Positions 12,061 to 25,292 of a stretch of 64,000 nucleotides of DNA are shown piece by piece. The position numbers and the translations under genes are program-made. This stretch comes from Elysia crispata (taxonomy: Eukaryota > Mollusca > Gastropoda > Plakobranchidae): NCBI GenBank assembly GCA_033675545.1, contig JAWDGP010006277.1, positions 1 to 64,000 on the forward strand. Direction: 5' to 3'. The first letter of the stretch is position 1. Each line of letters opens with the position of its first letter. Under the pieces are notes generated by a model. That model did no database searches and was not told where the DNA came from. It saw nothing but the letters and a program-made list of their open reading frames with translations.

Positions 12061-15000
12061 ATGTTTGACAACACCGTGATTCCGTTAATTTTTTTTATTA
12101 AATGAGTCAACAAATCAAGCTTTTTCGAGCTGCTATGAGTCCGATACAACGGTCCCCACCGATCAATCGATGTTGTTACCGAGGATAGGAAGCAAGTTTT
12201 AGACTTGGTCGTATAGATTCGTCAGTTTAAAAACTAAAAAAAAAAATGAAAGTAAGAAAAAGTCATTCATTGATATTCTTATTTTGATCGCAATGAAATT
12301 ATTTTATGACATTCTATCATATGAATGATGATACTGTGGTGACTGTGGTCCTTCCTTGCTTTCACTCTCAGCTACTTCACCGATTTCTAGTAAAAAGAAG
12401 TTTCTTTGCAAGATTTTTGTTCTTCACCAGCAGTAGACTTTATAATTGATGTAACTAGACCTAGCTGGGTGGATATTCCCTTAACTTACTTAGTTACTAC
12501 TACAATAGGACCCATTAGTCTAGTTATCTATAGAAGCTCAGTGCTTCTTCCTACTCTAAGTAATTGCAGGCCCTACTTGGTTATGGTAGCGTACCTAGCA
12601 GCCGTGCAATACTAAGGAGTTCACACTCTTGGGTCCTTGAGTATCAGTGGAGTACTAAGGCCACTGTTCCCTAACTAATATGAGTGGGTGTCGAGACTTG
12701 ACAAGAACAGAATAGCTACACTCCAGAAAAGGAAGAACACAAAAGAGAAGAAGTTAAAGTTACCACCTATAATATGCTTATTCCACGAATACTCAATTAT
12801 TAATGAATTACGGCAATTCTCAAAGGATAAAATACAAAATACAGAGATGATCCCCAAGCAATTACGTGATAAAAGACTGACAAATGGTCAAAATAAGCGC
12901 CAAGAAGATACCCAAGATAAAGTGCAGATAATATACTAAGATCAGATACTAAAACAAAATGGTCAGAATACTAAGTAGAAGATATTAACAAAATGGTCAG
13001 AACAGAAGATACTAAGAACTAAACAAAATGGTCAGAACAGAAGATACTAAGAACTAAACAAAATGCCCAATAAAAATGTCTAATACTAGATTCTAGATCT
13101 AGTCAAAATGGTCAGAATAAAAATACCTAATAAAAATGCCCAATAGTCAGCCAACGCCCGAGTCACGGTGATAATCACGTAGAATTAAAACAAATGATAA
13201 TCCAACACAAGTAGCTTTCACAATAGTTCAATCATATCCACTAAGAATGGTCACAATAACTTCTCACTCTAATTCTAAACAATACTACTATCCAACGAGG
13301 CCTCCAGATACTCCAAAAAGATGCTGACAAGGAGTCTTTCCGAGCTCTACAATTTATAGTACAAGCTCAGTCGGCAAAGTCCCCCGTCAAAGACTTCCCT
13401 GGTTTCCCAGTTCGTCCCTAGAACAAGGGTCAATGCTGACCGAGAAAAATCTACTCCGTCGAACGGAACAACCCGTTTCCCCAACTAAACATCACCCGAC
13501 CGAGATCGTAGAATCTACGGAAGCCATCGTTACATCTACGTACGATTCCAGCATCCCCCCGATCAAAGCATCACATAGCTTAATACGACCAGCAGTCTCC
13601 CTAAATTCCCCAAGCTCCCCGAATCAAAGCACGTCCAAAACCGACCGAAGAAAAGCTTCTCTGGCCAGTTGGACAGGAATAAAAGAATAGATCGGCTAGT
13701 CAATGTAATCATTACATGAAACAAAGTATCTTCCGAATTGTTAAAGAAATAAGAATAAACCGCTAGAGGGGCGGAGACTAGTTTCCCGCCATTAAACTAA
13801 GTATACTAACAAGCTAGAAGCGCACGTGGCTCCACCCACAAGCTGATAATTAACACAATAAGATCTGTTCTAAAGGCCTACTGCTACTGCCACAAATAAA
13901 TATAAGTTCTATACCAGCCTCCCTACATTGAATACTGAGGAAAAGCAAGTATGTTTGAATTTTATGCACTGCAATAAAATTAAATAATGTAACGACCCAA
14001 TGGGTGCTTCAAACATCAAGAACAAGATTTTGATTATGTTAGAAAACAAGATTCATTTTTAAAATATTCGAGATGTAAAACTCTTTTCATACGCGGAAAT
14101 TAGTCTACCTTTTTCATTTTATTTTTTTTTTTCATCTGCTAATAAATCACAAACTCCTAACCCCCAATCCACCCGGCTACTTTCGCCCACCAAAAGCAAT
14201 GATAATAAGCCTTCGTCTTTCACCTCACACTTTGAAGATACATGTAAAACTGGAACTCCCACCGGCTGTGACATCTGCATCGGATTACGATGGCATTTTT
14301 ATCTCCGCTAAATCATAATATTATGCGCTAACGTTAGCTTATGTGTGATCGTCTGAGGCTATAAATAGTATGATGGGCAAATTCTATTCGGGAATATGCT
14401 TAGAATCGTCCCAGTCAGGGTCATAGGTTGAAAAATGGGGCAGGTAGATGGAAAAAAATAGTCAGTTGAAATTCCGACAACTTGTCTCTGATAAACATGG
14501 AACCATCCAACCCAGAACAACCATTAAAATAAAAATTGAAATGCATGCCCGGTTAAGGTTAAACTTCAAGGTCGTCAACATGTTTTAATGGATCACATTC
14601 AGAGAGAAGGATCCAGGTGTTGTGGAGTGTGTGTGGGTTCGCGCGTGTGTAATTTATTCCTGGTCAGTTGAGATTTCATACGACACTATCATCAGTACTT
14701 GCGAAGGTTTAAGTCAACAGAACGATGGGATAATGCTGAAGCCTCGGACAATGCTATTTTCAGACCTCGAGCCGAGCAGCCAGACCTTGGTATCACTTTT
14801 GCTACTCGAGACATTTTCTTTGCTGCAAGCGATAATACGCATATGTACATTCAGGCAGCTCGACCCAGAATTAATAGACTGTTCTGAATTCTCAAGGAAT
14901 TTTTTAATTAAGAATTAATTATAAAGATCTATCAAAGTGACAAAGAATCTCTTCTTCGTTTAACATGAAGCTGGTGTTTCCTCAAGAAAATTAACGGTTT

Positions 15001-16235
15001 CCAAACAAACTAAAAAAAACAAACAAAACAGAAACAAAAATGGAAAGATATGCCAAGATAAGAGAAGGCCACAATAAATTTAATCAATTTGGCAGGCTCG
15101 CTGAAGACACGAATTTATCTAGTTTGCATATCCCTTGCTTATTAGTTACGGTATCCATTCTACCAAAGATAAAGCTGGTTGATGAAGGTGATAATGATAT
15201 GTCTTAAAATCTCAATGCATGCAAATAATTCTGTTTCAGTAATACATACATAAGCCTACATACATATATATTCTTTTTTTTTATCGACATATTACAACGT
15301 TGTACTAAAACATGTTAACTGAATTGCTGATGTTCTGTTGTCCCTTTAAACTTAAGACAAGTAACTACTATAAAATTTAGACAAAAGTGTGCGCAGTTAC
15401 TAATTAGCACAAGAAAAGGGAGCTGTCCCTTCTTCAACCTATTCAAAAATAATGCTTCAGTATAAATCAGCTTTTATGAAAATGGATATCCTAAAAAAAA
15501 AATTGTCTTTACTGCTTATGGCTATTAGAAACAGCTCATTGAATCTACCTATGTTGTATAAATCTTTGCAAAAGCCTATTTCCTATAGAAAAAAAAGCAC
15601 GGAAAATTCTTGCTTTTCACAGTTAAAAAAATGCACATCTACAGTTAACCTTTGAACCAAGAAAAACAAAACAAAAACAAAAACCACACCAAGGGCAACA
15701 GCCCAAACTATCACAAAAAACAGACCAGTGAATGGATATAGATTCAATGTGATAAATGCATATATTTTTATTAAACAAGTGTGCTTTATTTTGGCAATTT
15801 ATATAATGATTTTTATGTCATTATATATATGTATATATAACAATACCAATGCTTAATTCATAGACATATAAATCTGATTATCAGTTCCTCAAAAAATTCA
15901 AGAACCTTCAAGTCTTTATAAAAATAAGGCAACAAATTGAAGATATTTTTATACACATTTAATTTATGCTTGAATGAATGTCTGATACCAATAATTTAAA
16001 ACAATGTTACACATTTTATGATTAAAATCTACATCTTTGTGTACATTTATATTATGAAATATAAAATTTAACCTACAAAATATAAATTGTTAGAAAAAAG
16101 ATAATCTCATTTTGTTAGAAATAAACATGAAAGACAAAAGCTGCTTTTTTTTTTTTAAATGTTGATCATATTACCAAAAAGAAAATTAAAAAAAATCAAA
16201 TCTTCAGGGGTCTCTATTCGATAGTTTACTTTTAA
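12061..16235. other. Intergenic stretch with an unclassified repeat block, no gene seen
   Basis: This lies between the GTPBP10 promoter and the 3' side of the AhpD-like gene. About 12400-13960 differs in texture from its surroundings: many CTAAG/ACTAAG words, a short minisatellite, a less AT-rich part with frame 13433-13690, and no recognisable protein. It looks like a retroelement or non-autonomous element remnant, but no terminal repeats or reverse-transcriptase words were found. 14000-16235 is ordinary AT-rich sequence with short chance frames (14622-14918, 15452-15655). Confidence 0.4.
12945..13135. repeat. Short minisatellite with core AAAATGGTCAGAA
   Basis: The words ACAAAATGGTCAGAA and AGATACTAAGA recur in tandem about four or five times. 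Two neighbouring units of about 36 bases (near 12985-13065) are nearly identical and read ACTAAACAAAATGGTCAG then AACAGAAGATACTAAG. The outer copies are degraded. It is not coding. Confidence 0.6.
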
Positions 16236-16424
16236 CCCTCAAAACGTTGACGGCCGATTAGATTTTCAGTTGAGTTAGTACACTTCTGTGGCGTTACGGC
16301 CAATTAGATCGGCTGCTTTTTGGCTATTTCAGTAACAAAATACACACTTTTTCATAAATTGACTGTCTAGAAGAAGAGTTCCGTTCAAAACAAAGTGAAA
16401 CTTCGTTATTTGACGCTTGTAGGG
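16236..16424. mobile_element. 189-bp piggyBac-like MITE
   Basis: The left end is TTAA (16232-16235) followed by CCCTCAAAACGTTGAC. The right end is GTCAA-like sequence, then CGCTTGTAGGG ending at 16424, followed by TTAG. The ends are imperfect inverted repeats of about 18 bases starting CCCT, and the flank is TTAA on one side and a one-base decayed copy on the other. This is the piggyBac signature. The inside has no coding capacity but has two similar short blocks containing ACGGCC..TTAGAT. It sits just downstream of the AhpD-like gene. Confidence 0.6.
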
Positions 16425-16859
16425 TTAGGTAAAACAACATAAATCTATCCTTAATATCACACTTTATGGAATAATGACACACAAAAAGATTGTTGATCTT
16501 CCTAGCATTTAATTACAAAAAGGCCTAGTGTAATCAGAAACATTTAAAAAAAAAATAACGGCACTTCTATTTTTAAGTGCTTAAAATCCATAATGCCATT
16601 TTAGTTTTGACCCACACGGCAATCTCTGAAGAACAAACTTGGTGGCTACCATAGTGTCTAACAGCTAATCAAAGCTTTAATCAGGACTACAATGGATGAC
16701 TCTTTGAAGAACACAATAGCCGGAAAAAGCAAAAAAGGGGCCAGGAGAAGCAGTAGTGGTCCAGGATGGTTCCAAAAATTTCAATAGTGTTGAATATGTA
16801 AGCTTAGATCGATACTGATGCATCTCATGGCACTCAAACTTATTAGAATTGTAATAAAT

Positions 16860-16865
16860 TTTATT
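16860..16865 (-). terminator. Candidate polyadenylation signal of the AhpD-like gene
   Basis: Minus-strand AATAAA about 60 bases beyond the stop codon at 16928. It is the first canonical signal downstream, which would give a very short 3' UTR. Confidence 0.4.
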
Positions 16866-16927
16866 TTAATTAGAACTAACACCAACAAGTAAAAAAAACC
16901 CATCAATTTAGAAAGATAAAATTTACT

Positions 16928-19900
16928 TTAAGATTTTTTAGGCTTATCAACCCTGCCAAGCATATAAAACTCTTCATTTGGTGTCATACTTGTTAAAAAT
17001 GCCATTCGGTTAGACAATGAAAACAAAGCAACAACAGAGCCAATGTCCCAAGCATCCTCTTCATCTAGTCCATGCTTGTAAAGCTCTTCAAAATGACGCT
17101 CACTCAAAGGTCTGCAAACAGCAACCTGCATTGCAAAGTCAAGAATTGCTTTCTGACGATCATCTAAATCAGCTGTTTCCCAGTTGGCAGCCACCTAACA
17201 AAAAAAAAAATTACAATAATAAAAACAAGAAAACATGGCCTTTCAACAAATAGATATATATACATGTATTAGACAACACTTTTAATTGAAAATGAAACCA
17301 ATATACATTAGGCACTGGGACTATAATTGTGCTTCATTTGACTTTGAGGCTACTTGTAACAACAATTGAATGAGTTGTTTCCTATAAGTATTAAAGATAA
17401 AAACAAAATGAAAAATTGTGTGATTCATGGTGGGTTGTTTGTTTCAAAATCAAAGTACCTTTAGTTAAAAAAGTGTACAAAAACAGCTACATGTAATTCT
17501 CTATCCTAAGTGTCCTATGCCTTACAGGGCAGTATTAGCTTTACAAGCAAATTTAGTACTAGAAACTTCAATTGCACACCATAAGCCCTAAAGAAAATTA
17601 CACATCTACAAATTACTCCGATACTCAAGACCTCTTTTATCTTGTCCTTGATTACCTATACTTATGTATATATAAATATATATATTTATATGTACGTCAA
17701 AGAAATATTTTATTTCTAATCTTTACTTGGGTGTGTTGAAGATTTGACAGCAATAATAGCGGAAAGACGCCACATGCTAGCACTCTATCCTTTAATATTC
17801 AGTAGAGAAAAGACATTGGAAATAGTTATGAAACGGGAAATACGAATAAATCTTCTTTCTTTTGATAATAAACTTTGAAGAAATCTGTGGACAATGATGG
17901 AGGTAAGCCACTGGAAACAGACAAAAAAAAAAGACCTTCTTGAAAGTTATATAATTTCGGACAACAAAGTCCAAGTTGCCATGCATCTTAAAAAGTCATC
18001 ATGTGAGTTTTTCAAAGATGTCATTGACTTTAGTGAGCATTATTTGACTACAAAGAAATTCAAAATTAAAATGAATAGATTTGTCGGTAGAAGTCGATCA
18101 GTATTAGTACTATTACAATGATGAAAGGGGGCTGAGATCAAGAGTCAACCAAACGACACTGTAGATTGAATTTTGCCTATTAACCTTGCTCTTGGTCAAG
18201 GAATATTCCTGATTTTTCTCATCAAGAAAACTTTATTAGTTTGAAGACACATTTTGACTTTTATGATAATAAAGTTCTCTTAATGTAATTCATGGTCCAG
18301 AAAAGAACATTTTGCACTAGAAGTAGAACACTATAAATTATGGATGTGAAATATTTCAAATTCCAGTGTTTTAGATGTCATATTCACAGACAATCCAGAA
18401 TAATTAAAGACAATTTTGCCAAAAAGCTCATTTAAAAAAAAAGAAATTTTCAGAAAGAACATTTTATGCGTGATGAATGACAATGAAAATAAATGTTCTA
18501 ATCATTACAAAACTCTGACTGTGATTAAAATATTATGCGCATTTAATGTTCAATCCTATAAAGAAATTGGAGATAAAGCAATGATTATGATGATAAAGGC
18601 AAACAATCTTTTCAAAATAATTGCTGAACTCCCACCTGATCAGCAAGAATACGATTCTTGGAGAATATTCTATGAAGAGCACTGTGAGCCACAATACAAT
18701 ACCGACAGTTGTTATGAGCACTCACTGCCACAATAATCAATTCTCTGTCTGCCTTCGTCAAATTCCCTTAAAAAGATACATGCATAAAGAAAAGAAATTA
18801 AAAATCACATACATAAACATCAGCTGTGAATGTAACTATGAATAAAACACTCAATGTATTTTGTTGAATTTAAAAATATTCAGAATTAAGAATGAAGTAG
18901 TGACCTGAATATGGAAATAGGTAAGGCTATGCTCAGACCAGGGCCGTCCTGTAACGGACAGCCGGTAACAGCCAGTCATCACTTGGATTCTGGTATGCGC
19001 ACCCAACCTACATGGTCAGCCCACACTTGTGATGTTGGGATCAAAGGTCACGGTCGGCCGACTCTAGCGCCTGACCACTCATCACGTGAACACTACAGAC
19101 CGATGGTTTAAATCTAGATTTAGGTCAGCGGCCAAGGTAGATGAGTACTGCGAGTTACACACCCGACCGAATTCCCAAGTTTTTCAATACCTAAGCTTAG
19201 ATTCATAATTATTTTTTATTTAAAACAAGTCTTAGTAAAAGCTAAGGGAAATGCAATGATTTTTAAAAAATTTCTGGCCTGGCATTTTTTAAAATTTGAA
19301 CATAAAGTTCTGAATCGAGGAGCGATTCAAGATGGCTCCCGGGCCGCCACAGGCCAAGTTTTGTGTCATAGGCTGTAATACACACAATTTCATGCATTGT
19401 AACTTATGGCACAGATCATGCTGGCTTGTAGGTCCTGCCTGCGTCTGCTATTGCAAATGGAAGTAGATTGTCCTATCAATTGATGACTGGCTGTTACGGG
19501 CTATCCGTTACAGGACGGCTTTGGTGTGCTCTTAGCTTAATGTAAATGCAATTATTTGAAATCTAGGGGACAAACAAAAAGAAAAATATTTTTGAAAGAC
19601 TTTATTTCGTGCACTTTGTCTCAGCTGAACATCTTAATTAGAAATAATAAAGTTTGTGCATGTGTGTCTTATATTTCCCTTCTATTTCTTAATAAGACAG
19701 CTTTTTAAAATAATTGACACGCCTTTTTTTTTATTAAATATGAAATTTTCCCTGTTCAAACATATACCTTTCACCGTAGAAACCAAGATCATGACAAATG
19801 AAACATGCAGCCTGTAAGATGGGGGTCGTGGATAACATGAGGGCATACATGTACCAGTTTTAGGTCATGACCTTCTAATTTCAATATTTGTGCATATAAA

Positions 19901-22900
19901 CAACCAGGTTTCTCATACCCATCCATCATAACAATAAATAGTTATGTACCTTGAAAATCCTTTCATAGTCTACCTTAGAGAATATATATTGAATATATAT
20001 ACATGTATATAATGATTTATTTCACAAAAATGGATTTCTCTGTTTATTGAGAAAATGATTTTCATAATGTTAGGCAAGTGTATCACAAAAGTTGGAATGT
20101 CTTTTACACCTTTTGACGTAAAGATAATTTTAATTCATTAAAAATTGAAAACTCTATTCATGCTTAGCATGGAATCATTTCCTTCATCCTTTTAAAGAAC
20201 TGCATGTGATTTAAACAAAAATGGAGAGTAACCTAGCATATATCCAACAATTAACAAAAGACTTGTCAAAGTAATCAAAAGTAGTTCAATAGCCTACCAT
20301 TTTCTCTACCACTCATTACGACATCATAGTAATTTACAAAAGCACGCATCTCTTCAGGTCTATGTGACAAAGTTTTGAAAACATTTGGGACAAATCCAGC
20401 CTGAAAAAGAATAAATACATAAAAAAAATAGAAGAAGATTACATGAAAACTTTTTAAACCCAAGGCATTAAAAAAAATTGATTGATCAATATTGTGATTG
20501 AGATGCACAAAACACCTGTCAGCACTTGGCAATTAACACAAATTACCAGAAGGTGGAAAAAAAGGAACAAAAACAAAGAACATGCTTTAACTCTTTTAGG
20601 CCATACCAAACAATCTGCATGACTTCACTGTTCAGAAATTATAATTCTGAGAACAAACATATGTATACATGCATATAAATAACAACAACAAAAACAACTT
20701 AGGACACTGAAAACAAAAGCAAAATTCAACAGAACAAAGCTGTGAAGACAAGTAACATTTAGCAGATTAAATTTGCTGATCTATGCAGTTGTATGGCTAC
20801 AAAGCTACAGGCATGTCAAGTTCTAATTAAACCTCCTAGATCAAAGAAATAGATGCCTTATTTCGACTGAATGTCTTATCAGCATAGTTAATGGGCTCTC
20901 TGACACTTTCCAGATACTTCCCCGCCCCTTTCCTCCTATACCTGATTGCATTACTCAATCTTCAGGGAACATAGCTAGTAAGATCAGCTTAAGTGAAAAA
21001 CCAAAATGAGTACATGATGGAGTTGTCCCTGTTATAAAAAAAAATGATTGTAAAGATCATGCTACTTTTAGTATTTGGTGTTTGTTTTGATTTTATTGGT
21101 TTTAAGTTTTTGTTCTTTCTGTGTGTTTATTGTAGCCTAGGTCAGATTATAAATGTTTTAGCATTGATCTTTGCTCATCACTATTGGCGAGACTGTGTTC
21201 GCTAAAACTCCAAAGCCGCCTGTTTTGAACATCTGTTTGCGTTCTTGCATTTCATCTTTACCCAATCAATTAATTCAATTTTTTGTCTGAGGATCAGGTT
21301 GTTAGTTTTCTGTCTGCCATTGGTGTCAAATTTTTTAATTTGTTTTATATTTAATATAGATCTATTCAGAGAACTGGTAGTGAAAAATCTTTTTCTGATG
21401 CTAGGCCTATCTTGTAGTTAAACTCCAGTGAAGTATATTTTTGATTAGGATTTCATAGCAAGCAACGACGATAATGTAGATCTCAGCCATAACGCTGATT
21501 GAATTAGGCCTAGCCATATATTTGGGGGAAGACAGAATGATGAGCTGTGTTCAATCGACCAATCACAGAGGAGATGGGTCTAGCCTACACAAAAGCAAAT
21601 CACCTCTAGTTCTGGCCCTTACTCCTTTGCTATCCCCGCTACTCAACCCCCCCCTCCCCAATACACACACAAGTCAGTGCGCTTCATTGAATATTTTGAA
21701 CATAATGATAGTTGAGAGACAGGTTAGCCCACGGGGAGGAAAGAAAAAGAGTTGTTAGGCTTAGACCAACCAAACACACAGACAGGATGCTAGGCATTGC
21801 ACAAGATATATGTGCAAGGCATTATGCGCTGCGTTTTTACATATCATACACACCCTCTTTACCTGGGTTATTCATGCGGTTTTCCCAAACAGGCAGTGGC
21901 TCAGCGCTGGAATTGTGAAATCTGACCATGCGCCTCACTCAACCACGGTATGTATGGTGGCTTTTAAAAATCATTCAGACAGCCTCCCAGGATGTATAAA
22001 GACAACACACATATTTCTCCTGTTCGCATATGAAAACTCGCCAATGCATTGCCTAAACTCTTACGAATGGATAAGTCAGAGGAGAGAATGCTTGATTTTT
22101 TGGCTATAAGAAGTGAAAAATGATGAAACTTATGTTTTCAACACCCCAAAAAAGATTGACTTATAAATGTCAAAATTGAGCTATACAGAAGAGCTTATAT
22201 GTATAAATATTTACATTATTACTTACACAAATGTAAGAATCAAGACAAGAGATGTCCACTTCAGTGGTATCCAAATATGCATGACACAACACAATCTTTT
22301 TAAAACAATTTTCAAAGGTGTATATTTTTATACAAAATTTAGATACCTTTTCCATTGATTCATTCATGAGCTCCTGCATATCAGGTGGAAGTGTATCTAT
22401 CTTAGGAATTGAAAACCGTGAGATTGGTTTTCCATCAGTAGCATATTCTTTATTTCCAGAGTTCATGGTGCTGCTATAAAGGGTCCCAGCATTTACAAGA
22501 AGCTTGGTCTGAAAAATGAAATTTATTTCAATTTTTAAACTGTTATTTGCCAAATAAAGTACACTGCACATAATTTTGAATGGACAGAACGATGGGTTAA
22601 TTTGTAAATATCGGCCGAACCACCGTAAAGTACTATTCCTTATCGTTTAATGTTTTTTTTGTCTAGATTAATGCACTCTGGATAGTGAAACTGAAAGTTA
22701 TCGCAATTACGTTATTTATTAAGTATGTAACAACTAAATGAAATTAATTATGACAAATGAGACCCCCCTCACTGAGCCTCATCTAGATGTGTGTCATTTT
22801 CCAAATCAGAAAGTAGTGCTCCTGGTTCAGGAATTGTGTACATGCGCTGGGACTGGTAGGTAGAGGCCAGCTTCCCGGGTCAAGAACAAGTAGAGCAGGC

Positions 22901-23331
22901 ATAAGCACAAGCGGATTGGTATACAGAACTGGGACATAGTACAACACAAGAATGCTCATGTCTTGAAACATGTTTATTTGTGACGAATAAAACATTCATA
23001 TTCTTGTTCAGCATATCAAATAGGCCTACATTATGCAAAATGCAGTTTTAAAGCTTAAACACTACGTTAAAGGAAGTTGGGCCCATGAGTGCAAAAATAC
23101 CAAAAAAATGACCTTTTCTGCCTAACTTATGTACAGCTTCTCATGCTAATGGAAGAAGTTAGATGATCATTATTTGTTTGTGACAGTATTAGAACCTCTA
23201 AATAGAGAACTCTGTTGAGTTAAAATTAGACTAATACATGGGAGACTTTAATCTCCAATTTTATTCTTATCTAGATATACCTGTTTTCCCTTAGCTCTTG
23301 CCAGGAATCGGCTCACTTTAAAAAGTGACAT
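16928..23331 (-). CDS. AhpD-like (carboxymuconolactone decarboxylase-fold) peroxidase-related protein, 5 exons, 237 aa
   Basis: Exons: 23331-23281, 22508-22347, 20400-20298, 18766-18636, 17194-16928. All are GT-AG with matching phases and total 714 nt. The start ATG has an excellent context (CCACC before ATG). Residues 1-17 (MSLFKVSRFLARAKGKQ) are basic, amphipathic and lack acidic residues, suggesting mitochondrial import. The core follows the peroxidase-related subgroup of the CMD/AhpD family: LPPDMQ near 58, AGFVPNVF (72-79), RPEEMRAF, LTKADRELI with Glu114, then the redox motif CRYCIVAH (Cys126, Cys129, His133), and NWETADLDDRQKAILDFA in the last exon. Family knowledge: the Cys pair and His support peroxide or organic hydroperoxide reduction. 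The substrate here is unknown. An internal ATG at MNSGNKEY could give a form without the presequence. The gene is head-to-head with the TRIM gene. Confidence 0.88.
18925..19537. mobile_element. 613-bp Harbinger-like MITE with ~60-bp inverted termini
   Basis: It lies in intron 4 of the AhpD-like gene. The left end begins GGCTATGCTCAGACCAGGGC and continues CCGTCCTGTAACGGACAGCC; the reverse complement of the right end reads AGCTAAGAGCACACCAAAGC then CGTCCTGTAACGGATAGCC. Both arms go on through AACAGCCAGTCATCA. The flanks are TAA (18922-18924 and 19538-19540), a 3-bp target duplication of the TWA type used by PIF/Harbinger elements. Inside, near 19332, an ATG opens a short frame with KFCVIGCNTHN, which recalls the start of a THAP zinc finger but soon decays. 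There is no transposase, so it is non-autonomous. Confidence 0.8.
20450..22346. other. Intron 2 of the AhpD-like gene, no gene seen
   Basis: AT-rich at both ends, with a more GC-balanced part at about 21500-22000. That part carries a CCAAT-containing word (near 21560), C-rich runs and short plus-strand frames (21522-21758, 21712-21918, 21810-22109) that match nothing recognisable. It could be repeat-derived. Confidence 0.3.
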
Positions 23332-25226
23332 GGTGGAAAAAAATATATATCTCTATTTTCCTAAATATCTAATAAGGCCTATTAATTCTAATTTAGATCT
23401 TTAAAAGTTTGAGATGCAGAGAAAGTAGTTATCAGGAATCCCTATCATTCAATGAGCAGGATATAACGTGATAGAAGAGTCCTGCCTGAATCTATGGACC
23501 GCACCAAGGATAAACCTATATCTAACGGGTTATAATATCAATACTGTCAATGTCATGCTAGATAGATAGGATGGCAGACCAAGGAAAGCCAAACAAAATT
23601 AGCTGAAACAATCAAGATCTATTTTAATCCAATTTGATTACTTTCGTTTTCGGGTCTAGCCTAGGCCTAGCAGTTTGGTCTTACTCAACTGCATTTTTTT
23701 TTGGCCTTTACTAGTTCTAGTAATCGAACGTTTTACTGAGAAGCAAGATCAATGCCTCAGTCGTGAAAGAGGTAGGCGTAGCAACATAACGGAAAACTTA
23801 TTATCTAGAATCTAGATAACATTAAGTATACATTTGTGTAGCTTAAGGTTAAGTGTCATTTCTTCGGAAATGGTTCATACGAAGATTGGATGTGCATTAT
23901 AACTATAGGATAGGATTCAGCTATTCTGGAAAAACTTCAAAGATTTGTAAGAGATTTTTTTCTAAAAGTACTTTTCTAAATATCTAGAATCTAGATCTAA
24001 CCCTATCTCATCCAGATCATTTATATAACTAAGATGTGTTTTCAGCAAGCGAATATTTTTAACCAGCCACACTGTTTGATTGTTTTTGCAAAAACTATTG
24101 CGTTGAGGCCAACTGGTTCTTATTCAAAGTATCACATTTCAATACCACACACACATATATAAATGTCGGAAAAAACACGATTCTCAGTTAAGAAAAACCA
24201 TGGCAGCATTATGCAAAAAAAAATAAAGGGGGGGTTGAAAGAGCTTTCACTCTTCTGCTGCCCTCGAGGAAGTTGCTCCTATAAAATCACTTAATTCTTC
24301 TTTTTCTAAAAAGAAGTCTTTGAAAACTTGCCTCCTTAATCTCTATATAAATTGACACCTACAGTTGAAACGTGTTTGTCATGAATTGATAGACTTTTAA
24401 TTCTTTTTCTCAATTTCATTTAACTTTAAAAGAATACCCCCCACCTCTTCACTATACTTTTTGACATAATATGAACTAGAATTTTGTCCCGAAAAATTAA
24501 ATTGTAAAAAAAGGGGTGTGGCAAAAAAGATAGGATAAATTTTTACTATCAGTTTCACTTCCTTATGAAATGAATAGATTTTAGCCAGATAACTTCCCTT
24601 TAAAGAGGGATATATAGAGTAAAATATTTCAACTTTGAAAGATAATACTGTTAGACTTGTGCATTCGGGACAAAATGAACATCGAATTCTTCTCAGCACA
24701 CATAATTTGAAAATTGAATGCGAGTTTGATCTAATAATAAAAAAAAATACCGAAAGATGAACCTTTCATCTTCACTATTTCCTGCGACGCCTTGCATTTC
24801 CTTAGTAGGGTAGAACTGCCTCCGAGATTTTTTTTTTAAAAATTTTGTCTTCAAAACTGATTGCTTTTGTTATCATATCTATACATTTTGATGCTACAAT
24901 ACAATTTCCATCCCTTAAGTCTAGAGCTCCCTTTGTTGCTTCAATCTACAAATGCATACTAATTTTAGCGCTCTCAAAAATGTTGCCTGTTGGAATATAC
25001 CAGGGCTATGTATTTGGAGTTGTCTTTCCCAGTAGCCTGGCAACTCCAAGGTCCTCTAATTAATCTTACACTACAGCCAAATTGGGAAAACACAGTTTCA
25101 AAGTTATAATTTCACATTGGATTTTTTTCAGTATCTATATCATATTCTTTCATATCACTTTTCAAAGTATTTTCCTTGTTTTAAGGATTTTGAATGTTAA
25201 TAGCCAGTCACAATTTTCTCTTTCAG
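23332..25226. promoter_or_regulatory. Head-to-head intergenic region between the AhpD-like and TRIM genes
   Basis: The start codon of the minus-strand AhpD-like gene is at 23331, and the first visible exon of the plus-strand TRIM gene begins at 25227 after a splice acceptor. The region must therefore hold the AhpD-like promoter and, probably, the TRIM promoter and an upstream non-coding exon. No TATA box or CpG-rich block stands out. Several TCTAGATCT-type words occur near 23805-24000. The short frames here (for example 24397-24699 minus) look like chance. Confidence 0.4.
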
Positions 25227-25292
25227 GGCAGTGATGACAAAGGTGCAGTCTTGAATCTGACTTACAATTGGTCAAAGAGGCTTGCTTGTACC

